64,000 nt of DNA from Mucilaginibacter pedocola. Its GTDB lineage: Bacteria > Bacteroidota > Bacteroidia > Sphingobacteriales > Sphingobacteriaceae. Numbering within the stretch: the stretch's first letter is position 1; each line of letters starts with the position of its first letter. Shown here piece after piece: positions 19,801 to 28,022 of this stretch. The stretch is from NCBI RefSeq assembly GCF_002013915.1, contig NZ_MBTF01000037.1, forward strand, positions 124,001 through 188,000. The letters are read 5' to 3'. The position numbers and the translations under genes were made by a program. The notes beneath the pieces are model-generated. The model had not been told where the DNA came from and did no database searches. It worked only from the letters and a program-made list of their open reading frames with translations.

Positions 19801-22093
19801 TGCTTCGGGGATGTTGTATTTAAACCCCGGCGATAATGTTGCGCCGATAGAAGTTACATCGGCAGACGGTACACTTACCAAAACCTATACCATTACCGTT
19901 AAAAAGCCAAAGGATACGAATGCCGGGCTTCAAGATTTATATTTCGACAACAGTACAACGTTCGCACAGGTGCCCGGTTTCGACCAAAGCCTGCGCAATT
20001 TTACTATGGACGTGCCTAATAGCACTTCATCGGTTCGCCTGGTGCCATTTGCCAACTCACAATTTGCAACCATAAAAATAAACGGCCAAAATTACAATGG
20101 TTATTACGGCACATTTCTTCGCCCGGGTGCAAACGTATACATTATTGAAGTTACTGCGCAGGATGGTATAGCGAAAGAAACCTATACCTTAACCATTAAC
20201 CGCGGCCGATCAACAAACAACAACCTGTACACCTTACAAACCACCGCAGGCACATTAAGCCCTGCATTTGATAAGGATGTGCTTAGCTACAGCCTTACCG
20301 TGCCGGCAAATACCGCAACAATTGGCCTTACCGCGCAATTGTCTGATACCACAGCACGTGTATCTATAAACGGCGAACCTAAGCAAACCTACTACTACCA
20401 GCACCAGGTGGCATTGGCCTACGGAAGCAATACCTTTACCGTTACTACATCCTCGGCATCGGGTGCTGATAAGGTATACACCATTATTATAACACGTACA
20501 CCTGCATCAAGTATTGCAACGCTTTCGGCTCTTAGCACCAGTTCGGGCTCGCTGAGCCCTGCGTTTAACCCTAATACGTTAAACTATACCGCTGCGGTAT
20601 CAAGCAACACAGCCAGTGTTACTATTACAGCTAAAGTGACGGATACAAAAGCTAAGATCAGCATAAACGGAATAGCCACGGCAGATAACACGCCATCGGC
20701 CCCTATAGCGCTGGTTGCGGGCATTAACCCCATATCGGTTATCGTAACAGCCGAAGACGGAACCCTTAAAACCTATACCGTTAACGTAAAGCGAGCCGCT
20801 TCGGCAATAGCAACGCTCAACAAACTTTACCTGGTTGAGCCTGCTGTTACAAAAACCAACGTAGCTACCGGCCCCGGCGATTACAACTCTACGGCGGCGG
20901 TAACCGCTTCAACCAAAACTATTAAAGTGGTGGCCGTAGCTACCGATAGTACGGCAACCATCAGGGTTAATGGTATTGTAACAGCAAGCGGCGCAGCTTC
21001 GGCACCGGTAACGCTTACCGCCGATTCTACCTTTATTACCATACAGGTAACGGCTGCAAATAACACTACAATTAAAAACTACGTAATAAAAGTAACCAAG
21101 CCGCTTTCGGCAGTAGCTACTTTAAGCAAGCTTTACCTGGTTGAGCCGGCTGTAGAAAAAACAAATACCTCTACCGGCCCCGGCGATTTTAACTCAACGG
21201 CTACTGTAGCGGCACACGTTAACAGCATCAAAGTAGTGGCTGTAGCTACGGATGCAGGAGCTACCATCCGTGTAAACGGCGTAGTAACAGCAAGTGGTGC
21301 ATTTTCAGATGCTATAACGCTTAGCGGTACAGCTACCGACATTACGGTAGAAGTAACGGCGCCAAATGGCATAGCGGTTAAAACTTATGTAATAAAAGTA
21401 AATAAGGATGTACTTTCATCCGTAGCTGCGCTTAGCAAGCTATACCTGGTATCGCCGGCGGTTACTAAAACCAACGTAAGCAGCGGCCCTGCCGACTACA
21501 ACTCAACCGCAAGCGTATATGCTACTACCAAAACTATCAAAGTAGTGGCGGTGGCAACTGATACTACAGCAACCATCCGTATTAATGGTGTAATAACCGC
21601 AAGCGGCGTAGCTTCGGCACCGGTAACCTTAAATGTTGGCCAAAACACTATTAATGTAGTGGTAACCGCACAAAACGGCACCACCACACGTAGTTGGGCA
21701 ATTATAGTTACCAAACCGGCGCCTGTTGTTATTGCTACCACAACGCCAAACCGCAACCAGGTAGATATCATACAGAAACCGGAGCCTTTAACCACCGAAA
21801 CCCTGCCGGAAGCTATCACGGTAAAACAGGCAGTATCGCCCAATGGCGACGGTATTAACGACCGCTTCACCATTGAAGGTATCACCGCCTTCCCCGAAAA
21901 CAAAGTGCAGGTAATGAACCGCAACGGCGAGGTGGTATACGAGGCCAAAGGTTACGATAACCTGGGCACAGCTTTCGACGGGCATGGAAGCAAAGGCACC
22001 ATGCAGCAGCCGGGCACTTACTTCTACTCAATAGAGTACAAGAAGGAGGGGCAAACCATCAGGAAAACCGGTTATCTGGTACTGAAGTATTAG
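13889..22093 (+). CDS. Giant surface protein B (2734 aa; Fn3, Ig-like, MBG, 19 cadherin-like repeats, T9SS type B)
   Basis: An intact 2734-residue secreted protein, the largest in the window. The signal peptide ends at about residue 19 (LFASAQ). A beta-rich N-terminal domain follows (to about 190), then an Fn3-like unit (LTPGVTYYARPYAVNETG), an Ig-like unit, and four MBG repeats (for example RQYGDPNP). About nineteen cadherin-like beta-sandwich units come next, marked by phrases such as LASLNVSAGALDPVF, the last three of the LYLVEPAV/LYLVSPAV subtype shared with proteins A and C. The protein ends in the gliding-motility C-terminal sorting domain (SPNGDGINDRF to KTGYLVLKY). It should be exported by Sec and T9SS and displayed as a long rod, plausibly for adhesion or matrix building. 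No catalytic domain was recognised. Confidence 0.9.
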   Translation: MKKLLLLVVLIMSSLFASAQLHFTDFETATNKAFSFTSDGQVFNITSVGTTFFIQAGYPTTGWSGIKRDNKYIDNSGTAGINKQCDFTISSAAGFRLHSFWLYVSTSNLAKNTYGEVTIIGYSNGVQQFSVTKVGDWTSNESNPTNGYTYFDFKTFGGKNVTGINIDAVKIQTSREISYIGLDAFTWSDTKEPANLATGGVSTITNSSAALTSTVNNVGKPVATEYGVVYGTAFNPTTANSKVTNTGAIVTGQYTATINGLTPGVTYYARPYAVNETGTAYGTTTSFTTKKDQTITFAPTATKTYGGADFDPAASVPGALPITYTSSDPTIASIVNNKVHIIKAGTVTITASQPGNAAYMPAENVSQTLTIDKAVLTYTANAASRNYNQADPAFSGTLSGFVNGDNEATATTGTIVYSTTANSTSPAGAIYPIAGSGLSAANYIFAQAVGNANAFTINKGVVTYKVTQVTRPYGQDNPTFAVTYTGLANGETIEQAVGSEIIFSSVADKSSLPGVYAVTTPAISAANYTFVPYPGNPNALIVKKAELTFVAQPATRQYGDPNPPLTGKLVGFVNGDTQENSTVGFATYYGSPTERSPVGNYSITGLSLLSSKYTFVQAPENSTALTITKRALYYTAKPFSRAFNTTPGTALTGTLTGFANYDTQANATTGTLTFSADVDINSPVGTYAITGSGVSATNYDIQQAASNASAYSIYLSSNGNLSNLVASEGTLSPVFAPETNSYTISVPNTVSSITLTPTLSDANAQVKVNDAEVTSGSPSQVIALAVGDNAIHVNVTAQDGTTTNPYTVTVNRPPSSDASLSALAVGGTGVSVSQDPNLSNRFTGTVAKDITSYTVTATVNEPNAKLYIDGTLATSGNTVTLPLAKGDNSVVVDVLAQDGVTHQYQYIYITRAFSDIKTLASLNVSAGALDPVFNSNVDTYTLAVSNTTPSVVFTAVSTDTLATLSQDGLPFVSSFTKQLPVGITNFPLTVRAENGDFKTYDITVTRAVSTDATLATLGINTTTGAIETFDPATLTYNTTVAYNVNTLQLKPVATNDAATIKVNGVPLNPVNGYTYTFNYFSSPETIQIEVTAGDGSTTQTYNVVVTREMSDNNLLANLEVTDLTNNFTISPDFDPNVDTYNLAITDPGVQFIYVKPTKGESHQEVRVNYGAALVSGGLQSVNLNSGPNTIGVRVRSHQGTAKLYTINVTRAYSAVADMSYLTLSQNVTGGFSQFFNNITDTITTSVPNSIDSLSIAPGPADAGASSTVNDYPVPYDQASPKMALAAGSNSFKIGVISADKSATKYYTLVINRLPFTDVTLSGLTGDKGIFNYPFSPERTSYNVTVGSADEYFTLTPVANSANAVVTVNNDTISVAHPSYTNTYPLNEFGNTLFRTVVKAADGVTSKTYSVRVTRQSADVAALSGIGLSSGSVSPAFTAANNSYSASVGYEVSSINFTPKSAEASAVVTVTANGNTTSINGSTPYAAVALALGENVITSTVASLDGNSTQTYTVTVVRGNPSADATLANLGVNSRLLDQAFDSATQNYTLAVPYSAGSLGLAPTATDAHATIKINGNDYTPGPALNFWLSASSTPFTIAVTAQDGTTTKTYTLVANKQPAHTDATLASLSVEGVALSPVFAPETTSYTATVDEAVTSARVFAAVNDAYAHATINYLPIDTLSNGLLVPLNVGLNTVTVRSRAEDNTTKTYTVTIRRGAAPNVNLASITTSVGTLDPVFDPETTEYMVALADTVNEFDISANTADPNAQLAIYGESRASGAPITLSPNSGDNIIDVKVTSADGTASKTYNVNFKKALSGNANLAGVFLVSGSDFLELPDFDPAVYNYTVDVPNAVEYGEMYPYPQAGGVSMTINGANTDYVTSALNEGDNIFVIVVTSENGNATKTYTINIKRAFSTKANLASLITTIGTLEPIFNADTLNYMVQLNSGENMISIAAIPADPNATVNVNYSGGASGMLYLNPGDNVAPIEVTSADGTLTKTYTITVKKPKDTNAGLQDLYFDNSTTFAQVPGFDQSLRNFTMDVPNSTSSVRLVPFANSQFATIKINGQNYNGYYGTFLRPGANVYIIEVTAQDGIAKETYTLTINRGRSTNNNLYTLQTTAGTLSPAFDKDVLSYSLTVPANTATIGLTAQLSDTTARVSINGEPKQTYYYQHQVALAYGSNTFTVTTSSASGADKVYTIIITRTPASSIATLSALSTSSGSLSPAFNPNTLNYTAAVSSNTASVTITAKVTDTKAKISINGIATADNTPSAPIALVAGINPISVIVTAEDGTLKTYTVNVKRAASAIATLNKLYLVEPAVTKTNVATGPGDYNSTAAVTASTKTIKVVAVATDSTATIRVNGIVTASGAASAPVTLTADSTFITIQVTAANNTTIKNYVIKVTKPLSAVATLSKLYLVEPAVEKTNTSTGPGDFNSTATVAAHVNSIKVVAVATDAGATIRVNGVVTASGAFSDAITLSGTATDITVEVTAPNGIAVKTYVIKVNKDVLSSVAALSKLYLVSPAVTKTNVSSGPADYNSTASVYATTKTIKVVAVATDTTATIRINGVITASGVASAPVTLNVGQNTINVVVTAQNGTTTRSWAIIVTKPAPVVIATTTPNRNQVDIIQKPEPLTTETLPEAITVKQAVSPNGDGINDRFTIEGITAFPENKVQVMNRNGEVVYEAKGYDNLGTAFDGHGSKGTMQQPGTYFYSIEYKKEGQTIRKTGYLVLKY

Positions 22094-22137
22094 CATTAGA
22101 GAGTAGAGGTTAGAGAGCGAAGAATAGTTGGAAAACT
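22094..22137. repeat. Purine-rich GTTAGAG-type tract behind surface gene B
   Basis: The bases just after the stop (TAGAGAGTAGAGGTTAGAGAG and onward) are a degenerate purine-rich tract of the same kind as at 26646-26690 and, reversed, at 26778-26824, and similar to the start of the gene at 59632. Confidence 0.55.
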
Positions 22138-22202
22138 TGTGAAAAAAGCCCCCTTTTAACACATCAGTAAAATAATTAAACTAAACCCACAATTACCACC
22201 AA

Positions 22203-22233
22203 GCCGCCCCGCGAAAACGAGGGCGGCTTTTTT
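22203..22233 (+). terminator. Rho-independent terminator of surface gene B
   Basis: Stem GCCGCCC/GGGCGGC (22203-22209 and 22221-22227) with an A-rich loop, followed by six T. It is homologous in sequence and flank to the terminator at 13336. Confidence 0.88.
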
Positions 22234-22367
22234 ATTACAGATGATAGATGCATATTATATACAGCTTTAATGCCTTGTATGTAAATGTTTTCGCGGGTAT
22301 AAGTATTAAGTATTATATTTATGCTGCCAAATATTAAAATGTAAATACCCCAAAGCCTAAGCCAAGT

Positions 22368-25300
22368 ATGAAGAAAGTTTTACTCCTTCTTATCCTTACC
22401 TGTTATACATTCTCGTTATTAGCGCAAGCACCCAAAATAAGTTACAGCACAACGCCTGTTTTTACAGCAGGTGTTGCCATATCGCCATTGCAGCCTACTA
22501 ATACCGGGGGCGCAGTGCCTGCTAATGTATATGCGCAAACCAGCGCTATATCCGATTCTACGGGGATCTACAATAGTACAGGGGCGAAGACCCAGCCAAC
22601 CGGCCTGAAGAACTTGAATGGCATAACCGTCGACGCCCAGGGTAATATTTATGTGGGCCGGTACCAGCCAACCTTTGTCAGTAAAATTACTCCACAGGGT
22701 ACTACCAGTACTTTTGGGGGGACTTGGCCCGCCAATACCTATAGCGCTCCGGGTAGGATGTGTGCGGATAATGCTGGCTATGTATATCTGGCTGATCGAA
22801 CAGATGGCCATGTTAAAAAGATAAACCCGGCGGGAATTGTGACTTTCATTGGTGACACAGTTAGCAGGCCAGGCGGCATAGCTGTTGATAAAAATGGAAA
22901 TATATATGTGTCGGAACCTGGTTTAAGCCGTATCCGGAAAATTACTGCTGCCGGGCAAACAACTTTGTTTGCCGGAACATCAGGTGTTCCGGGAAGTACC
23001 GATGGTCCTGCTATTTCAGCAAAATTTATCGAGCCCACTGCCTTAACAATCGATAATGCCGGCAATTTATATGTTGTTGATAGCTACGTTGTCAGAAAAA
23101 TCAGTGTCACCGGCCAGGTTACTACCCTTGCGGGTAAATTATACAGTTGGGCCAGTGCCGACGGAAGGGATACCTCCGCCTCATTTCGCGAACCGGCTGG
23201 TATAACTGTTGATGCAGCAGGGAACGTTTACGTGGCCGAACCCTATGCTATTCGCAGAATAAGCCCCGATGGATACGTTTCAACTATTGCAGGTAAGCCT
23301 TATAACGGAGGTGTTACTAACGGCGTGGGTTCTGCAGCGGGTTTCTGGTACCTTAACGATTTGGTATTTGACGGCACAGGGAATTTGTATACTGCGGAAC
23401 GACAGGCGGTACGAAAGGTATCGCTCACCGGTTATGCTATTGACAAGCCATTGCCCGCCGGTTTAGTGTTTGATGCTAAAACTGGCATCATCAGCGGCAA
23501 ACCTACCGGCACCTTCCCGGTTGCTACTTACAAAATAACTGCATATAACCTTGCCGGCGAAAGCTCTGCAACTGTTACCCTGCGCTGTATTTCGTCCGAT
23601 CCAAGGCTTAGTAACCTTACTTTTAGTATAGGTACCCTAAGCCCCGCTTATACATCCGGTAACATCACCTATCAAAGTTCTGTCCCGGTGGGCACGGCAA
23701 GTATTATGGTAACGCCGGTGCTCTTTGATAGCACAGCCACCATAAAAATAAATGGTGTTGTTGCGCGCAATGGCCAGCCTAACGCGGTGGCAATTGTTGC
23801 CGGTGATAATACGGTTGCCGTAACCGTATTGGCATCCGACGGGGTGGCTACCCGTACCTATTCGGTAAAAGTAAACCGTCCGAGTTCGTCGGAGGTTCAG
23901 GTAACGAGTATAGATCTCAGCAGCGATTATGTAAGACGAGATGGCGCAGGCATAAACTGGATAGTTGATGGACCTGTATCGGGCATTCGTATAAAAATAA
24001 GTACGACTACCAATACAACTATTAAAATAAATGGAACGACTGGTGTCGGCGGGGCTTTTTCAGGTCTTATAGCTTTAAATTATGGAATAAATACTTTCCC
24101 GGTAGAGGTTATATCTGAAAATGGAGTTAACAAAGAAGCCTTCACCATCACTATAACACGCGGTTCGTCCAGCACGGAGGTGCAAGATTTTTTCATGACT
24201 CCTGGTACCTTAACGCGTGAGAGCACGCATTACCCAACGCCACCGTCAGACAAATGGTTCGCCACTGTGCCTGCAGATATGACGTCCATACGTTTAAAAG
24301 CCGCAGCTAACGCTAACGTCACTATCAAGGCTGGAGACTTGGTGATCCCCCAAAATGCCTGGTCAGAAGAAGTTCCGTTACACATGGGCGTTAATCAATT
24401 TAGCGTAGAGGTAACGGCTGAAGACCGCGTTACCAAACGCGCGTATTCCATTCGGATAGCGCGAGGGTCGCCCTACGTTAGCCCCGGAACAATAACAACC
24501 GATCTTGTATCACTTAAGCCTATGGAATATTCCTACCAGAACTTGCTGGCTGGCGCGCTACCTACAGCAGATAAGCCTATACGAGTGCTTGCTACATTAT
24601 CCGCGGAAACTCCAAACGCCACTATACAGATCAATGGAGTTGCGGTCGCAAACAACACCTATTCGGCACCGATAACATTGAAAGATCGTGATAATAGGAT
24701 AAGCGTTGAATATACTTCAGAGAATGGCGAAAGTAGTATCAGTTATACCGTGTTAATTGGTGTAGGCTCAACCGATACAAGCTTTACGGCTATGGAATTG
24801 TATGCGTCGGGTGCCGTTCCGCTTAACCGGGTAGGTATTACGGATACCTGGACCGCCACTGTAAATAGTGCGACTGAAAAAGTGATGTTAGAAATGTTTA
24901 AAAATAACTATGAAATAGATTTTTTTGCGCAGGATAGGGATTTTAGCTCCTATATAGCATTGAATCCGTTGAATTACGGACTGAACGACATTGTCGTTAA
25001 GATAAGAGCTCCCAACAAGGTAACCACCCGCAACATCCACCTCCTAATCACCCGCACACCGACCTCTACCGATGCAGATTTAAGCTCGATAGCTTTAACC
25101 GACCCGGTTGCAGTGCTGAAGGCTACGAACGGTTCGGTAAATAGGTATACCGCGACTGTGGCAAACACTACCACTAGTATTAAAGTACTGGCAAAAACGC
25201 AGAACCCACGTTCTTGGCTATCTGTCAATGGGGCTTTCCAGTTCGGCAACGTTGCATCGGAACCTATCCCGTTAGTTCCCGGAGATAATATCATTCGTGT

Positions 25301-26645
25301 TGATGTAAGGACGGAAGATGGTACCCTCACTCAAGCCTACATCATCAATGTAACCCGCGCTGCCTCCGCAGTTGCCACCCTGAGTAAACTTTACCTTGTT
25401 GAGCCCGCCGTTACCAAAACTAATACCTCTACCGGCCCCGGCGATTATAACTCAACGGCATTGGTAAAAGCCACCACCAAAAGCATTAAAGTGGTAGCCG
25501 TGGCAGCCGATCCAAATGCAACTATCACCGTTAACGGCGTAGTAACCGCAAGCGGTGCTGTATCTGCTCCCATAACACTAACCGGAGGTGACGCACAAAT
25601 AACGGTAGAGGTAACTGCTGCCAATGGTATTACCATTAAACGCTACGTAATAAAAGTAAGGCCTCCGGCGGCAATTGCTACCCTAAGCAAGCTTTACCTG
25701 GTGGAGCCTGCCGTTGCTAAAACCAATACCGCCACAGGTCCCGGTGATTATAACTCGACGGCATTGGTAAAAGCCACCACCAAAAGCATTAAAGTGGTAG
25801 CCGTGGCAACCGATCCAAATGCAACTATCACCGTTAACGGCGTAGTAACCGCAAGCGGCGTTGTATCGGCCCCTGTAGCGCTGGCCGGTGGAGCGGGAAC
25901 CATCACCGTACAGGTAACGGCAGAAAATGGCACCACCATTAAGCGTTATGTAATAGCGGTTAAGCCACCATCGGCAATTGCGACGCTGGCGAAGCTTTAC
26001 CTGGTGGAGCCTGCAGTTGCAAAAACCAATGTTAACAGCGGCCCGGCAGAATACAATTCAACGGCCAGTGTATCGGCTACCACCAAAACCATTAAGGTTG
26101 TGGCTGTGGCTACCGATACTACGGCTACCATCCGCATTAACGGCGTAGTAACTGGAAGCGGGGCTGTTTCCGCACCGATAAGCTTAAATGTGGGCCAAAA
26201 CACTATTAATATAGTAGTAACCGCGCAGGATGGTACCACTACACATAGCTGGGCAATAATAGTGGCCAAGCCTGCATCACGTTTTGTAAATGCCATAAGT
26301 GGGGCTGATAATGAGGTAGGCATTATTCAAAAAAATGAACCGGTATCTGAAGCTTTGCAGGAGGGAATAATAGTAAACCAGGCAGTATCGCCAAACGGCG
26401 ACGGTATAAACGACCGTTTCAATATCGAAGGCATCACCGCCTTCCCCGAAAATATAGTGCGGGTAATAAACCGAACCGGGGAGGTAGTGTACGAAGCGAA
26501 AGGTTACGATAACCAAGGCATCGCGTTTGATGGGCATAATAGCAAAGGCGCTATGCAGCAACCCGGTACTTATTTCTACTCGGTAGAATACAAAAAGGGT
26601 AACCAAACTATTAAGAAAACCGGCTACCTGGTACTGAAGTATTAG
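22368..26645 (+). CDS. Giant surface protein C (NHL propeller, cadherin-like repeats, T9SS type B)
   Basis: A 1425-residue secreted protein with a signal peptide ending in SLLAQ. Residues about 75-340 contain six NHL-type beta-propeller blades (for example PGGIAVDKNGNIYVSEP, PAGITVDAAGNVYVAEP). A putative Ig unit follows (PLPAGLVFDAKTGIISGKP). About nine cadherin-like beta-sandwich units come next; the last three are the LYLVEPAV subtype shared with proteins A and B. The end is the same T9SS type B domain (SPNGDGINDRF to KTGYLVLKY). The swap of the N-terminal part (NHL here, MBG in A and B) with a common C-terminal scaffold shows modular evolution. It is likely a surface adhesin or binding protein; the ligand is unknown. 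Confidence 0.9.
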   Translation: MKKVLLLLILTCYTFSLLAQAPKISYSTTPVFTAGVAISPLQPTNTGGAVPANVYAQTSAISDSTGIYNSTGAKTQPTGLKNLNGITVDAQGNIYVGRYQPTFVSKITPQGTTSTFGGTWPANTYSAPGRMCADNAGYVYLADRTDGHVKKINPAGIVTFIGDTVSRPGGIAVDKNGNIYVSEPGLSRIRKITAAGQTTLFAGTSGVPGSTDGPAISAKFIEPTALTIDNAGNLYVVDSYVVRKISVTGQVTTLAGKLYSWASADGRDTSASFREPAGITVDAAGNVYVAEPYAIRRISPDGYVSTIAGKPYNGGVTNGVGSAAGFWYLNDLVFDGTGNLYTAERQAVRKVSLTGYAIDKPLPAGLVFDAKTGIISGKPTGTFPVATYKITAYNLAGESSATVTLRCISSDPRLSNLTFSIGTLSPAYTSGNITYQSSVPVGTASIMVTPVLFDSTATIKINGVVARNGQPNAVAIVAGDNTVAVTVLASDGVATRTYSVKVNRPSSSEVQVTSIDLSSDYVRRDGAGINWIVDGPVSGIRIKISTTTNTTIKINGTTGVGGAFSGLIALNYGINTFPVEVISENGVNKEAFTITITRGSSSTEVQDFFMTPGTLTRESTHYPTPPSDKWFATVPADMTSIRLKAAANANVTIKAGDLVIPQNAWSEEVPLHMGVNQFSVEVTAEDRVTKRAYSIRIARGSPYVSPGTITTDLVSLKPMEYSYQNLLAGALPTADKPIRVLATLSAETPNATIQINGVAVANNTYSAPITLKDRDNRISVEYTSENGESSISYTVLIGVGSTDTSFTAMELYASGAVPLNRVGITDTWTATVNSATEKVMLEMFKNNYEIDFFAQDRDFSSYIALNPLNYGLNDIVVKIRAPNKVTTRNIHLLITRTPTSTDADLSSIALTDPVAVLKATNGSVNRYTATVANTTTSIKVLAKTQNPRSWLSVNGAFQFGNVASEPIPLVPGDNIIRVDVRTEDGTLTQAYIINVTRAASAVATLSKLYLVEPAVTKTNTSTGPGDYNSTALVKATTKSIKVVAVAADPNATITVNGVVTASGAVSAPITLTGGDAQITVEVTAANGITIKRYVIKVRPPAAIATLSKLYLVEPAVAKTNTATGPGDYNSTALVKATTKSIKVVAVATDPNATITVNGVVTASGVVSAPVALAGGAGTITVQVTAENGTTIKRYVIAVKPPSAIATLAKLYLVEPAVAKTNVNSGPAEYNSTASVSATTKTIKVVAVATDTTATIRINGVVTGSGAVSAPISLNVGQNTINIVVTAQDGTTTHSWAIIVAKPASRFVNAISGADNEVGIIQKNEPVSEALQEGIIVNQAVSPNGDGINDRFNIEGITAFPENIVRVINRTGEVVYEAKGYDNQGIAFDGHNSKGAMQQPGTYFYSVEYKKGNQTIKKTGYLVLKY
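25455..25555 (+). repeat. 101-bp direct repeat in surface protein C, copy 1
   Basis: Identical to 25758-25858 except for G25506 versus A25809. The period is 303 bp, exactly one 101-residue cadherin-like unit, showing recent homogenisation of neighbouring repeats. Confidence 0.9.
25758..25858 (+). repeat. 101-bp direct repeat in surface protein C, copy 2
   Basis: Second copy of the repeat at 25455-25555, one mismatch, offset 303 bp and in frame. Confidence 0.9.
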
Positions 26646-26690
26646 GTTTAGAGGTAAGAAGATAGAGAATAGAGGTAAGAGGTTAGTTAA
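26646..26690. repeat. Purine-rich GAGGTTAG tract, left copy
   Basis: A degenerate tract of AGAGGTAAGA/GAGGTTAG units. The complementary pyrimidine-rich copy is at 26778-26824, so the two face each other around the terminator hairpin at 26690-26735. Confidence 0.6.
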
Positions 26691-26735
26691 GCAATACCCT
26701 GCCGCCCTCCTTCAGCAGGGCGGCAGGGTATTGCT
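26690..26735. terminator. Perfect 19-bp inverted repeat behind surface gene C
   Basis: The arms 26690-26708 and 26717-26735 are perfectly complementary over 19 bp, with an 8-nt loop. The hairpin is long and G/C-rich at its core (GCCGCCCT/AGGGCGGC) but no T tract follows, so it could be a terminator of unusual type or a 3' stabiliser. It differs from the GAAA-type terminators behind genes A and B. Confidence 0.7.
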
Positions 26736-26777
26736 ATAAACTTATCACTGTCGCCATAAAGTATCATCCATGTATTT

Positions 26778-26824
26778 CCTAACCTCTAACTAACCAACCT
26801 CCAACCACTACTCTCCAACCTTTC
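26778..26824. repeat. Pyrimidine-rich copy of the GGTTAGAGG tract
   Basis: CCTAACCTCTAACTAACC and following bases are the reverse complement of the purine-rich tract type at 26646-26690. Confidence 0.55.
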
Positions 26825-26868
26825 TACAGATTAACTTTTTAACATAGCCGAAAATTAAGCCCCACGTT

Positions 26869-27900
26869 ATGTTATTAAAAACAACAATAAAAGCAGTTGC
26901 AGCAAGCCTATTTGCAATTGCCTCCTTAAGTGCATCCGCACAAACAAAAACCGGTTTCCGCATCCTTAAAAGCCATAGCATAAAAAGCGCAGGCGGTTGG
27001 GATTATGTTACCGTTGATGCCGCCGAAAAAAAGATATATGTATCGCACGGTACGCAGGTAAACATCCTGAGCACGGCCACCGGCGACTCTGTTGGTGTTA
27101 TACCCAATACCAACGGCGTGCATGGTATAGCGCTGGTAAAAGGGCTAAAGAAAGGCTACACCAGTAACGGCCGCGATAACAGTTGCACCGTATTTAATCT
27201 GGATGACAATACCGAGATAACTAAAATATCGGTAGGCACAAACCCCGATGCCATTTTTTTTGATGAGTTTTCTAACCGGGTGTATGCCTTTAATGGCCGC
27301 AGCAACGATGCCTCGGTGATAGACCCGGCTACGGATAAAGTAGTAGCAACCATTCCGCTGGCTGGTAAGCCCGAAACCGGCGTGTCCGACGGCAAAGGGA
27401 AGGTGTTCGTAAACTCCGAAACTACCAACGAGGTTGTGGTGATAGATGCCCAATCGTACAAAGTAACTGCCCGCTACAAAATAAACGATGGCAACGAACC
27501 ATCGGGCCTGGCTATTGATAGGGCTACTAACCGCCTTTTTGTTGGCTGCGGCGGTAACCAAACTCTGGTTGTAATGGATGCCACCAACGGGAAGAACCTG
27601 GCAAAATTCCACATCGGCGATTGCGACGGCGTAGCCTTCGACCCCATGCTGAAGCTGGCTTATACCTCTAACGACGAAGGCACCATATCGGTAATAAAAG
27701 AATTGAACGCCAACAAATTTTTATTTGTAGAGAATATTAAAAGCGAGAAAGGCGCTCGGACCATAGGTATTGATATACTTACCCACCACCTGTTTTTACC
27801 TACTGCAAAACTGGAGCCAGTTGCCCCAACTGCCGAGAATGCCAACCCACGCCCTAAAATGGTGCCCGGTACTTTTCACATATTAGAAGTTGGTAAATAA
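26869..27900 (+). CDS. YncE-family beta-propeller protein, periplasmic
   Basis: A 343-residue protein with a signal peptide ending in LSASAQ. The rest is a seven-bladed-propeller-like series of about 40-residue repeats (GGWDYVTVDAAEKKIYVSHG, NPDAIFFDEFSNRVYAFNG, EPSGLAIDRATNRLFVGCGG) typical of the YncE/YVTN family. These proteins act as periplasmic binding or scaffold proteins; no enzymatic residues are evident. It stands alone on the plus strand, 223 bp downstream of surface gene C and convergent with the metal efflux operon. The link to either neighbour is uncertain. Homologues in Bacteroidota are often near metal or TonB-dependent transport genes. Confidence 0.85.
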   Translation: MLLKTTIKAVAASLFAIASLSASAQTKTGFRILKSHSIKSAGGWDYVTVDAAEKKIYVSHGTQVNILSTATGDSVGVIPNTNGVHGIALVKGLKKGYTSNGRDNSCTVFNLDDNTEITKISVGTNPDAIFFDEFSNRVYAFNGRSNDASVIDPATDKVVATIPLAGKPETGVSDGKGKVFVNSETTNEVVVIDAQSYKVTARYKINDGNEPSGLAIDRATNRLFVGCGGNQTLVVMDATNGKNLAKFHIGDCDGVAFDPMLKLAYTSNDEGTISVIKELNANKFLFVENIKSEKGARTIGIDILTHHLFLPTAKLEPVAPTAENANPRPKMVPGTFHILEVGK

Positions 27901-27920
27901 GCCTACGATTGTTTTAACGG

Positions 27921-27958
27921 AAGCGGCCTAAGGTGTAAATTTTGGGCCGCTTTTATTT
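27921..27958 (+). terminator. Terminator of the YncE-like gene
   Basis: Stem AAGCGGCC/GGCCGCTT (27921-27928 and 27945-27952) with a 16-nt loop, ending in TTTTATTTT. Confidence 0.8.
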
Positions 27959-27968
27959 TGTAGTCAAT

Positions 27969-27998
27969 AAAAAAGGCCGCCTGTTTAGGGGCGGCCTT
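27969..27998 (-). terminator. Terminator of the CzcA-type efflux operon
   Basis: Stem AAGGCCGCC/GGCGGCCTT (27973-27981 and 27990-27998). Read on the minus strand it is followed by a run of six T, and it lies 25 bp beyond the stop of the RND gene, so it ends the minus-strand operon. Confidence 0.88.
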
Positions 27999-28022
27999 AA
28001 TGTCCTGGGGGCGTGGACGTTG

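Noticed and set aside
14519..21948. Many minus-strand frames opposite giant gene B, rich in Val/Thr/Ala
   Set aside because: They are antisense shadows of the repetitive coding strand and recur with each repeat unit.
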